Source: Candidatus Doudnabacteria bacterium (GTDB taxonomy: Bacteria > Patescibacteriota > Doudnabacteria > UBA920 > 2-01-FULL-50-11). Taken from it: a DNA stretch of 5,741 bases. Below are positions 1-5,285 of the stretch, in pieces (the stretch's first letter is position 1; the number at the start of each line of letters is the position of its first letter). Below the pieces are notes generated by a model. The model saw nothing but the letters and a program-made list of their open reading frames with translations, was not told the DNA's origin and did no database searches. Location of the stretch: assembly GCA_016205055.1 (NCBI GenBank), contig JACQJK010000038.1, forward strand, positions 1-5,741, given 5' to 3'. The translations under genes and the position numbers were made by a program.

Positions 1-1094
1 GCTTTTTATTTTACATCTATCCCTTTTCCTGGACTTTGGCAGGCGGCATCTTGGGATTGCTGCTGGCGATCGGTTTAATCAAAAAAGACTTTGGAGGAAC
101 AAAAAATATTCTAAAAATTATTCTTCTCGGCCTAGTCGTTGCGGCTCCGTACTGGATCAACTTTTTTAATTTACTAAACCACTCCCTCTACGAAACCGTC
201 AAAGAACGGCAAGTTTTATTGCCTTCCCGGTTTCCGGTTTTTAGCACGCTTCTATTTCTTGATCTTATCTTGTGCGGCGTATATTTTTGGTACACCAAAA
301 ACAGATCGCTTTTCTGGTTTCTGATTACGCCGGTATTGGCGCTGTGGATTTTAATCAACCAGCAAATTATAACCGGATACCGGCTTTTTCCCGGACACTG
401 GCACTGGTATTACATCGTGCCCTTTTCGATTTTACTCGCGCTGGTCGTGGTTTTCGAACTTTTTAAAAAACAAAAGATCATTAAAATCGCGCTTTTCACC
501 GTTATCGCTCTAGCTGCTCTTAGCAACGGCGTACTGTCCCAAAAAACCTTTTACCACACAAAAAATCAAAACGAGTTTGCGACTCTGCAACGCTATGCCG
601 AGGTGTTTGGCTGGCTTAACGAAAGTGCGCCGCGCGGGAGCGTCGTCCTGGCTAATGATTTTTTTTCAACTTGGCTGCCGGTTTATACGACCCATTTTCG
701 CTACGCCTTTCTGCGTACCGACGAACTTTATCTTATCCCAGACGAGCGAATCAAACACACCTTTTTTGTAAAATTACGGCTATTCGGGGCAACCCGCGAG
801 AATATCGAAAACTTTATCAATGCGAATACTGCCGAATTAGACACTATTTTATCGGGATATTACCGGCGTTACAGCGAAAACTGCCATCGTTGTTATACAA
901 AAGAAGAAATCAGTGCGCTTCAGCAAGAATATCTGGAGTTTTTCAATTCGGATTTTGCGCAGGCCATAAAAAAATATGAGGCGAATTTCATAATGGAAGA
1001 CACAAAGAATGATGCAATGGTTGATCTTGCAAAAGACGAGGCGTTTGAACTGCTAAAAGAAATTGAAGGTATAAAAATTTACAGAATCAACTAG
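1..1094 (+). CDS. Polytopic membrane protein, GT-C glycosyltransferase-like, 5'-partial
   Basis: The reading frame is already open at base 3 and runs to a TAG at 1092-1094, so the gene begins upstream and only its C-terminal 363 or so residues are seen. The first ATG/GTG/TTG-type codon in frame is a TTG at 36, inside a hydrophobic helix, which is not a credible start. Numbering from that TTG, about six hydrophobic helices are visible (about 1-16, 24-47, 66-86, 91-111, 123-143, 149-168), followed by a soluble domain (about 170-352). A loop at about 109-126 carries TGYRLFPGHWHWYY, rich in His and Trp. The soluble part starts with WLNESAPRGSVVLAND and a LPVYT segment (213-218). This layout and these motifs recall GT-C membrane glycosyltransferases and related polyprenyl-phosphate-sugar enzymes, but the catalytic N-terminal loop lies outside the window. 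The gene is convergent with rplJ. Membrane topology is well supported; the enzyme family is an inference. Confidence 0.85.
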   Translation, partial: FLFYIYPFSWTLAGGILGLLLAIGLIKKDFGGTKNILKIILLGLVVAAPYWINFFNLLNHSLYETVKERQVLLPSRFPVFSTLLFLDLILCGVYFWYTKNRSLFWFLITPVLALWILINQQIITGYRLFPGHWHWYYIVPFSILLALVVVFELFKKQKIIKIALFTVIALAALSNGVLSQKTFYHTKNQNEFATLQRYAEVFGWLNESAPRGSVVLANDFFSTWLPVYTTHFRYAFLRTDELYLIPDERIKHTFFVKLRLFGATRENIENFINANTAELDTILSGYYRRYSENCHRCYTKEEISALQQEYLEFFNSDFAQAIKKYEANFIMEDTKNDAMVDLAKDEAFELLKEIEGIKIYRIN

Positions 1095-1117
1095 CTTGGT
1101 CTGATTTTGAATGATTA

Positions 1118-1317
1118 GGACTTACGCGTTTGAGCCAAGTTCGAGGCAAAATCGAGCATTGAGGCGAAACGTAGTAAGCTACGTTGAGCCGAAAGCGGAG
1201 ATTTTAACGAAGAAATTGGCCAAACCGGGTTCCCAAAAAATCAAAGATTTTTTGGGTGGTAAACCCGCTTCCAAGCCCGGCTCCGCCGGGGCTTGAGAGC
1301 GGGAAGCGCGTAAGTCC
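1118..1317. mobile_element. MITE-like non-autonomous element with TA flanks
   Basis: GGACTTACGCG at 1118-1128 is exactly inverted as CGCGTAAGTCC at 1307-1317. Each end is bordered by the dinucleotide TA (1116-1117 and 1318-1319), as expected for a TA target duplication of the IS630/Tc1-mariner type. The body is exactly 200 bp and encodes no transposase. It holds three internal hairpins: 1168-1185 (7 bp, loop TAAG), 1232-1256 (11 bp, loop AAA, with an outer 5-bp helix 1227-1231/1262-1266) and 1264-1303 (CCCGCT/AGCGGG enclosing a GC-rich hairpin). The element ends three bases past the rplJ stop codon. Ends and flanks are directly visible. Mobility, and the assignment to a family, are inferences because only one copy is in the window. 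Confidence 0.6.
1232..1256. terminator. Possible bidirectional terminator hairpin between convergent genes
   Basis: CCCAAAAAATC pairs perfectly with GATTTTTTGGG around an AAA loop, giving an 11-bp stem inside the MITE-like element. A/T runs sit in both arms, so either strand presents a T-run within the 3' arm, but on each strand the run is followed by GGG and not by a free U-tract. It lies between the 3' ends of the membrane-protein gene (+) and rplJ (-), and no better terminator for either gene is visible. The hairpin is certain; its role as a terminator is a guess. Confidence 0.35.
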
Positions 1318-1322
1318 TATAC

Positions 1323-1832
1323 TTATTTTTTAACCTGCGACAATACTTGCACCAATCCCCTGTGCGAGCCCGACAGCACTGTGGCTAGCCCGCGCAGGGA
1401 TCCGGACAAAGCCCCAACCAGCTGGCCCAACAACACCGGCCGCGGGGGGATGCTTGCCAGCGCGGAAATTCGTCCGGCATCAAGGTACTCTTTTTCCAAA
1501 AACCCGCCGAGCAATTTTAACTGCTGATTTGATCTGGAAAAATCTTTCAAAATCCTGGCCGGAGCGGTTTCGTCGTCGGCATAACTAACCGCCACTTGCG
1601 TGGTGAGTTGCAAATTTTCGGTCTTTATGCCTAAACGCCTTAAAGCCAATTTCAAAAGAGAAATCTTCACCACTTTGTGGCCAACCTGTTCTTTTTTAAG
1701 TAGCGCTCTTAACTTGGTGGTATCGGCCATGTTCAGACCCTTAACCTCTGACAGCACGATCAATTTGGCCGCTTTCAGACCTTCAACCAGCGAGGAGACT
1801 ATCTCAATCTTTTTTGCTCGAGTCTTCGCCAT
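1323..1832 (-). CDS. rplJ: 50S ribosomal protein L10 (uL10)
   Basis: The 169-residue product matches L10 in length and layout. An N-terminal rRNA-binding domain starts MAKTRAKKIEIVSSLVEGLK, followed by the typical LIVLSEVKGLNMADTTKLR and VVKISLLKLAL segments. A C-terminal helix then anchors L7/L12 dimers. L10 is the base of the ribosomal stalk and helps recruit translation factors. The C-terminus shows three 11-residue repeats: 135-145 (LGQLVGALSGS), 146-156 (LRGLATVLSGS) and 157-167 (HRGLVQVLSQV). The ATG at 1830-1832 was chosen because L10 proteins normally start with MA; the upstream in-frame ATG at 1862 would add ten non-conserved residues. No Shine-Dalgarno is evident at either. The usual partner rplL does not follow: the MITE-like element starts a few bases past the stop. 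A long leader upstream suggests autoregulation. Confidence 0.96.
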   Translation of the reverse strand: MAKTRAKKIEIVSSLVEGLKAAKLIVLSEVKGLNMADTTKLRALLKKEQVGHKVVKISLLKLALRRLGIKTENLQLTTQVAVSYADDETAPARILKDFSRSNQQLKLLGGFLEKEYLDAGRISALASIPPRPVLLGQLVGALSGSLRGLATVLSGSHRGLVQVLSQVKK

Positions 1833-1850
1833 AAGTAAGAATGAGAATGG

Positions 1851-1910
1851 AACTTGCAACATGTAACATTGAACTTTCTGAACCTGTGGGCATGTTATGT
1901 GTTACAAGTT
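1851..1910 (-). repeat. Imperfect inverted repeat in the rplJ leader
   Basis: Arms at 1851-1867 and 1894-1910 match as inverted repeats at 14 of 17 positions, enclosing a 26-base loop. The structure would form in the rplJ transcript between the attenuator and the start codon, ending 18 bases before the ATG. With no Shine-Dalgarno present, it could position or occlude the start region, but nothing in the sequence proves this. Confidence 0.4.
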
Positions 1911-1924
1911 GTGCGTTACATAAT

Positions 1925-1948
1925 AAAAAACTCGGGCTACAAACCGAG
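1925..1948 (-). terminator. Attenuator (intrinsic terminator) in the rplJ leader
   Basis: On the minus strand CTCGG (1948-1944) pairs with CCGAG (1935-1931) around an 8-base loop and is followed directly by TTTTTT (1930-1925). It lies about 95 bases before the rplJ start codon and about 175 bases after the likely transcription start, so transcripts stopping here would not include rplJ. The 5-bp stem is short, which suits conditional termination. The 5' arm CCTCGG (1949-1944) is also complementary to CCGAGG (2008-2003) upstream, giving a competing antiterminator helix. Confidence 0.6.
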
Positions 1949-1969
1949 GTGTTGTTCGATATTTTGCAT
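1937..1969 (-). CDS. Possible 10-codon leader peptide in the rplJ leader
   Basis: An ATG at 1969-1967 is preceded by GAGGAG, very close upstream (two bases between GGAG and ATG; four bases if GAGG is used). It opens a reading frame MQNIEQHLGL ending in TAG (1939-1937). The stop lies in the loop of the attenuator hairpin, so a translating ribosome would cover the CCTCGG arm. The spacing is shorter than ideal, and ten codons can arise by chance, so this is only a candidate. No run of regulatory codons is present, which argues against an amino-acid-sensing attenuator. Confidence 0.2.
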   Translation of the reverse strand: MQNIEQHLGL

Positions 1970-2128
1970 CACTCCTCACGGCAAACTACCGACCACTTTG
2001 TTCCTCGGCAGGATTTATTCTGGGCTTCGCCCAGAGTACCTATCCCGACGTCCACTAAAAATAATTTATAGTCAGTCGGGATCCCGACTTTACGTCGGGA
2101 CTGTCTTTGGGAATATTCAATTAACTGC

Positions 2129-2156
2129 ATTATATCAAGATAAAAAAGGATGTCAA
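2129..2156 (-). promoter_or_regulatory. Sigma-70-type promoter of rplJ
   Basis: The minus strand shows TTGACA (2156-2151), a 16-base spacer and TATAAT (2134-2129), both hexamers matching the housekeeping consensus exactly. Transcription would start near 2122, leaving a leader of about 290 nt before the rplJ ATG. No other gene on this strand lies between, so this should be the rplJ promoter. Confidence 0.85.
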
Positions 2157-2208
2157 GCTAAAATGATGGCACATGTGCAGACTGCACTAATAATGATCTA
2201 ATGCCTTC

Positions 2209-2247
2209 TGTATGTCTCTATTCGCGGTCGTATAGTGGAGACATACA
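2209..2247. repeat. Hairpin, 10-bp stem
   Basis: TGTATGTCTC (2209-2218) is the exact reverse complement of GAGACATACA (2238-2247), with a 19-base loop. It lies in the 290-base stretch between the terminator of the pcm operon and the rplJ promoter, where no gene is visible. Its role is unknown. Confidence 0.5.
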
Positions 2248-2275
2248 CGAAGCGCTTAGTCGTTTTTTTCAGAAT

Positions 2276-2309
2276 GAAGCTACCGTGGGCTTACGCCCAC
2301 GGTAGCTTC
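2276..2309. repeat. Perfect 15-bp hairpin
   Basis: Two 15-base arms (2276-2290 and 2295-2309) are exact inverted repeats around a TTAC loop; the arm reads GAAGCTACCGTGGGC. A run of seven T lies on the 5' side on the plus strand. Neither strand therefore has a U-tract after the hairpin, and it is not a standard terminator. It is probably an intergenic palindromic repeat. Confidence 0.7.
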
Positions 2310-2401
2310 GGACACTCACCTGTGGCGAGCTTCGGAAGGGTTATTCTCCTCGACTTGCCGGCTCCGCAGAAGTGCGCCTCATGAGCGGACGAAGACGGGG
2401 T

Positions 2402-2430
2402 ATCCACTCCGACGTCACGTCGGAGTGGAT
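2402..2430. repeat. Perfect 13-bp hairpin
   Basis: ATCCACTCCGACG (2402-2414) and CGTCGGAGTGGAT (2418-2430) pair perfectly around a TCA loop. The hairpin sits just downstream of the minus-strand operon terminator (2447-2474) and has no T-run of its own. It may protect the 3' end of read-through RNA, or be a dispersed palindrome. Confidence 0.65.
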
Positions 2431-2446
2431 TTCGGCGGAGATAAGT

Positions 2447-2474
2447 AAAAAACCGCCCACTAATGAGGGACGGT
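2447..2474 (-). terminator. Intrinsic terminator of the pcm-mltG operon
   Basis: On the minus strand ACCG-T-CCC pairs with GGG-CGGT (one bulged T, loop of eight bases), followed directly by TTTTTT (2452-2447). The first stem base is part of the TGA stop of the three-TM protein gene, so the terminator begins at the end of that gene. Confidence 0.75.
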
Positions 2475-2860
2475 CAAAAAATTCGGATCAGCCAGTTAAT
2501 CGCGGCCGCGACGGATTTGCTGACGGCAGGCGGGGTGGCGTGGTTAAGGAGTAAAATCGCTCCGAAAAAACCACACAGCCCCCAGAGCATGGCAAAGCAG
2601 TGAATCATGTCAGAACCGTCCTTTTTGGCTTCTGCTTCCCGCAGTTTGGTGTTGTTCCACGCCATGAACCAGCAAACGGCTATGGCAAAGACGATCGCGA
2701 ACGGAAACAGAAAATGCTTGATCACGACCTTGACAACCCAGCCAAGAAGCCACGGGGCGATCGCCGTGACCAGCATAGCGCCAATCAAAATCTGCCACCC
2801 GCGCCTATCTTTTACGACCACAACGAAATCACGCTTCACGCGAACCAGCAAGTCCTTCAT
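2474..2860 (-). CDS. Small three-TM membrane protein of unknown function
   Basis: The 128-residue product is not recognised. It begins with a charged cytoplasmic-looking stretch, MKDLLVRVKRDFVVVVKDRR (1-20). Three hydrophobic segments follow (about 23-47, 50-69 and 85-107), with a charged loop TKLREAEAKKDG (71-82) between the second and third, and an amphipathic tail ending INWLIRIF. The start at 2860 is set by a strong Shine-Dalgarno (AGGAGG) five bases upstream; a longer in-frame version starting at 2923 would overlap the end of mltG. The gene starts 22 bases after the mltG stop and ends in a terminator, so it is the last gene of that operon. The context suggests a cell-envelope role, but no function can be read from the sequence. 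Confidence 0.8.
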   Translation of the reverse strand: MKDLLVRVKRDFVVVVKDRRGWQILIGAMLVTAIAPWLLGWVVKVVIKHFLFPFAIVFAIAVCWFMAWNNTKLREAEAKKDGSDMIHCFAMLWGLCGFFGAILLLNHATPPAVSKSVAAAINWLIRIF

Positions 2861-2865
2861 CACGG

Positions 2866-2871
2866 CCTCCT
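2866..2871 (-). promoter_or_regulatory. Ribosome binding site AGGAGG
   Basis: An exact AGGAGG on the minus strand lies five bases before the ATG at 2860. It decides the start of the three-TM protein gene and stands out, because the other genes here lack a clear Shine-Dalgarno. Confidence 0.85.
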
Positions 2872-2882
2872 TTGATACTCCA

Positions 2883-3980
2883 TCAATCCAAGTATCTTGC
2901 CTTATTTTCGTTATGTTCGTCAAGAGTTTTGGAAAACACCGCTTCGCCGTCGGGTTTGGACAGGAAATAAAAATAGTCCGTTTCGGCAGGCCTAACCGCG
3001 GCTAAAATCGAATCCAGCGAAGGGTTGTTGATCGGACCGGGAGGCAGTCCTCGATTGCGGTAAGTGTTATACGGATGATCGAGCCGAGTTTCTTCCAAAG
3101 TCGCGCTGGCCCGCTTTTTTCCGGTAATGTAAGAAATCGTCGCGTCAGACTCAAGCGCGCGATTTGCTCGTAGGCGGTTGTAAAATACGCCGGCTACCAG
3201 CCGCCGCTCGATGGACAACCGTTCCTGTTCGGCTTTGCTCAATACCGTTCCGGGCTTGAAATTCCTGCCCACCTCGCCTTCCACCAAAGCAGCCATGGTC
3301 ACAATCTCGAAAATAGTTTTTCCTTGCCGCAAAATTTCCGCGCGCAGTTTCCCGTCCAGCTTGCGGCCGAAATTTTCCAACATCTTGCCGATTACGTCTT
3401 CGGCCGAGGAATTTTTGGAAAAAAAATAGGTGTCGGGGAAAAGGTACCCTTCCAAGGTCGCGCTTGACGGTTTGCCGGAAAAAAAATCATAATCAACGCT
3501 TTTGGAAAAACCCCTGACTGCGGCCACAAAGCCGTCACGGCTCACCAAGCCCGCTTGCTCCAATTTTTGGGCGAATTCCGCAGCCGTCTCTCCTTCCACA
3601 AAGGTCACTTTGATTTCATCAGCCAAGCCGCGGCCGTAGCTTAAATTTTCCAAAATTTGCTTGACCGTCATGTTGCTGTCAAGCAAAAACTTGCCGGCCT
3701 GGACTTTGGACTCGGGTCGAAAAAAAGCGTAAAGCCGAAAAGAAAAAACCGAAGCGATGAGATGTTCTTCCTGCAGGCGCTGGCCCACGGACGAAACCGA
3801 CTCGCCTTTTTTAACCTCAAACTCGCGAGGGTCGGAAAAATAAGTCAGCGGCTCCTCGAGTTTGGAATGACCGTAAATTCCCAAAGCTGAAACGATCAAC
3901 AATGCCAAAACTACGGTTAGAGCGAAAATTTTTCTAAGAGTGTGGTTTGGGACCGCGGTTGTTTTGTAGTAATCTTTCAT
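2883..3980 (-). CDS. mltG: Endolytic murein transglycosylase MltG (YceG-like)
   Basis: The 365-residue protein cleaves nascent peptidoglycan strands inside the chain and so sets glycan length; it is anchored in the cytoplasmic membrane. One N-terminal TM helix (about 17-37) is followed by a LysM-like region (about 53-115) and the YceG catalytic domain. Family motifs are clear: LEGYLFPDTYFF (177-188), AALVEGEVG (230-238, where E234 aligns with the catalytic Glu of E. coli MltG), VFYNRLRA (265-272), LESDATISY (276-284), HPYNTYRNRGLPPGPINNP (302-320) and FSKTLDEHN (349-357). About 12 extra residues separate the catalytic Glu from VAGVFYNRL relative to E. coli as I recall it. The ATG at 3980 has no strong Shine-Dalgarno, only a GGG nine bases upstream. 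It follows pcm by 45 bases and precedes the three-TM gene by 22, suggesting one transcript. Confidence 0.95.
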   Translation of the reverse strand: MKDYYKTTAVPNHTLRKIFALTVVLALLIVSALGIYGHSKLEEPLTYFSDPREFEVKKGESVSSVGQRLQEEHLIASVFSFRLYAFFRPESKVQAGKFLLDSNMTVKQILENLSYGRGLADEIKVTFVEGETAAEFAQKLEQAGLVSRDGFVAAVRGFSKSVDYDFFSGKPSSATLEGYLFPDTYFFSKNSSAEDVIGKMLENFGRKLDGKLRAEILRQGKTIFEIVTMAALVEGEVGRNFKPGTVLSKAEQERLSIERRLVAGVFYNRLRANRALESDATISYITGKKRASATLEETRLDHPYNTYRNRGLPPGPINNPSLDSILAAVRPAETDYFYFLSKPDGEAVFSKTLDEHNENKARYLD

Positions 3981-4025
3981 ATTTTTTACCCGCGCGCGAG
4001 ACTGCCGGGTGAAAGTGGAGCCCGG

Positions 4026-4652
4026 TTACTCTTTGACCAAAGGAACAAAGACAAATCCGGGAAACCGCTGTTCGGAAATCTCGCCGGTTGCGCTTTTGTC
4101 AATCATCCTGATCTCCTGCTCGTTGCCCGACCAAACCGGAATAATCATCCTCCCCCGATTCCGCAGTTGACTCATTAAAGCGGGCGGCACTTGTCCGGCG
4201 GCGGCGGAAACCAGAATGCGGTCGTAGGGCGCCGCCTTATCATAACCGTTCCATCCGGATAAGTTTAACAAATGGATATTTTTTTTGGAAAATCCGGCTC
4301 GCGCAAGGTTGTCTTGTCCGAATTGATAAACACTTCTGTCGCGCTCTAGTGCCCAAACCTCGCCTTTGTTGCCAACCAAAAAACTTAAAATAGCCGTGGT
4401 CCAGCCGGAGCCGAACCCGACGTCTAAAACCTTGGCGCCGCTTGTAACACTTAAAAGCTCAAGCATGAACGCAACGGTATAGGGCTGGGAAATGGTCTGC
4501 CCTTGCCCGATTGGCAACGGGCTGTCCTCGTATGCATGTTCCTTTAAATCCGCGGGGACAAAATACTTGCGATCAGCGGCCAGTAAGCCACTTATGATGT
4601 TGGGGCTCTTTAAAATTCCTGAATCTTTGAGCCGCGCCACTAGCTTTTCCAT
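4026..4652 (-). CDS. pcm: Protein-L-isoaspartate O-methyltransferase
   Basis: The 208-residue enzyme transfers a methyl group from S-adenosylmethionine to isoaspartyl residues in damaged proteins, allowing return to normal aspartyl bonds; it is cytoplasmic. Family signatures are all present: YEDSPLPIGQGQTISQPYTV (41-60), the SAM-binding motif VLDVGFGSGWTTA (75-87), an acidic residue after the next strand (ALERD, 101-105), YDRILVSAAAGQVP (143-156) and GRMIIPV (167-173). Length is normal for the bacterial family. The ATG at 4652 gives the standard short N-terminal helix (MEKLVARLKDSGIL); no strong Shine-Dalgarno precedes it. It is the first gene of the minus-strand operon and is divergent from the CAP-domain gene, but no convincing minus-strand promoter was found in the 120 bases between them. 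Confidence 0.95.
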   Translation of the reverse strand: MEKLVARLKDSGILKSPNIISGLLAADRKYFVPADLKEHAYEDSPLPIGQGQTISQPYTVAFMLELLSVTSGAKVLDVGFGSGWTTAILSFLVGNKGEVWALERDRSVYQFGQDNLARAGFSKKNIHLLNLSGWNGYDKAAPYDRILVSAAAGQVPPALMSQLRNRGRMIIPVWSGNEQEIRMIDKSATGEISEQRFPGFVFVPLVKE

Positions 4653-4681
4653 GGTCTTAACTCTAACAGATTTTTTTCAAG

Positions 4682-4710
4682 TTGCAACCCGCATGATTTT
4701 GTGATATAAT
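4682..4710 (+). promoter_or_regulatory. Sigma-70-type promoter of the CAP-domain gene
   Basis: TTGCAA (4682-4687) and TATAAT (4705-4710) are separated by exactly 17 bases. Transcription would start near 4717, giving a 5' UTR of about 55 bases before the ATG at 4773. The site lies in the divergent gap with pcm. Confidence 0.75.
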
Positions 4711-4721
4711 TAGAGTGTTGG

Positions 4722-4740
4722 GGGTGCGGCTTGCGCGCCC
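4722..4740 (+). promoter_or_regulatory. 5' UTR hairpin upstream of the CAP-domain gene
   Basis: GGGTGCG (4722-4728) pairs with CGCGCCC (4734-4740) through seven pairs including one T-G, loop GCTTG. It would form at the very 5' end of the transcript. A 5' mRNA-stabilising role is possible; no T-run follows, so it is not a terminator. Confidence 0.4.
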
Positions 4741-4772
4741 GTTGACATTTTCGAAACAAAAACAAAAATATA

Positions 4773-5267
4773 ATGTTATTTCGCTCGGCAAAATTTTTTG
4801 CGCTGGGCATCGCGTTGTTCGCTTTTGGATTTTCCGTGCAGCCAAGTGCGCCGAACACAATCGAAGCCGAACAGATAATTTCCGCCACCAACTTGGCTCG
4901 CGCCAGCTCCGGGTTGCCTCCGTTAACCCAAAATCAAAAACTGTCCGCCGCCTCGGCGGAAAAGCTCTCTGACATGGCCGGCATGGGATATTTTTCGCAT
5001 AATTCGCCGGCAGGCACAGGACCGTGGCACTGGATTGTTAAAAACGACTACGCCTACGCGTCAGCCGGAGAAAATTTAGCGATTAATTTTGACGACGCGC
5101 AAAAACTCGTGCGCGCCTGGCTTACAAGCCCCGCGCACAAAAAAAATCTGTTAAACCCTCATTACTCTGACGTTGGAGTGAGCGTGCAAAAAGTTCATAT
5201 CCGGGGAAAAACTTACACCCTGGTAGTGCAGATGCTGGCCGCTCCCAAGACCTTGTCGGTGAATTAA
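4773..5267 (+). CDS. Secreted CAP/SCP-domain protein (YkwD-like)
   Basis: The 164-residue product has an N-terminal signal peptide (basic MLFRSAK, then a hydrophobic core about 8-21, probable cleavage around 25-33), with no lipobox Cys. The remainder is almost entirely one CAP superfamily domain (CAP/SCP/PR1). Its hallmarks are NLARASSGLPPLTQNQKLS (40-58), YFSHNSP with H76 (73-79), GENLA with E100 (99-103), AWLTSPAHKKNLLNPHYSDV (115-134) with H122, and a closing strand with Q153. H76, E100 and H122 correspond to the conserved cavity residues of the family. Bacterial YkwD-like proteins are exported; their biochemical role is poorly defined. The ATG at 4773 has no Shine-Dalgarno but an A-rich leader (AAACAAAAACAAAAATATA). 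The domain call is secure, the precise function is not. Confidence 0.92.
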   Translation: MLFRSAKFFALGIALFAFGFSVQPSAPNTIEAEQIISATNLARASSGLPPLTQNQKLSAASAEKLSDMAGMGYFSHNSPAGTGPWHWIVKNDYAYASAGENLAINFDDAQKLVRAWLTSPAHKKNLLNPHYSDVGVSVQKVHIRGKTYTLVVQMLAAPKTLSVN

Positions 5268-5285
5268 TCCTCCACGATCCTTGGT

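Larger units (their letters stand above)
1925..2106 (-). promoter_or_regulatory. L10-type ribosomal protein leader (autoregulatory RNA)
   Basis: The transcript between the promoter and rplJ resembles the L10 leader known best from Firmicutes. Read on the minus strand it contains AGACAG (2106-2101), two 7-bp hairpins built from TCCCGAC/GTCGGGA (2100-2094/2088-2082 and 2081-2075/2049-2043), then GGGATAGGTAC. A hairpin CTGGGC-GAA-GCCCAG follows (2034-2020), then AATAAATCCTGCCGAGG (2019-2003) and finally the attenuator. The CCTGCCGAGG block with a nearby AGG partner is the recognisable part of the L10-binding region. The expected mechanism is that L10, or L10 with L7/L12, binds when in excess and sequesters CCGAGG. 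That frees CCTCGG for the terminator and stops rplJ transcription. The motifs were recognised by eye, without a covariance model search. Confidence 0.68.

Noticed and set aside
36..38. TTG as the start codon of the first membrane protein
   Set aside because: The frame stays open upstream to the window edge and continues hydrophobic sequence, so the gene is cut by the window.
1111..1296. 61-codon plus-strand reading frame
   Set aside because: It starts in the TA-flanked element and translates its palindromic hairpins; no Shine-Dalgarno, no domain, and a repeat-derived composition.
1833..1862. Ten-residue N-terminal extension of L10 from an upstream ATG
   Set aside because: L10 proteins begin near MAK...; the extension is not family-like and has no ribosome binding site.
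2372..2554. 60-codon plus-strand reading frame
   Set aside because: It crosses a perfect hairpin and the operon terminator and runs antisense to the three-TM gene.
2861..2923. 21-residue N-terminal extension of the three-TM protein
   Set aside because: It would overlap mltG, while the ATG at 2860 has an AGGAGG at ideal spacing.
4742..4774. TTGACA...TATAAT as a second promoter of the CAP-domain gene
   Set aside because: The spacer is 21 bases and the TATAAT overlaps the start codon, so it could not yield a normal transcript; the 17-base-spaced pair upstream is better.
4640..4891. 83-codon minus-strand reading frame over the pcm/CAP gap
   Set aside because: It is antisense to the CAP-domain start, covers the divergent promoter and has no recognisable features.
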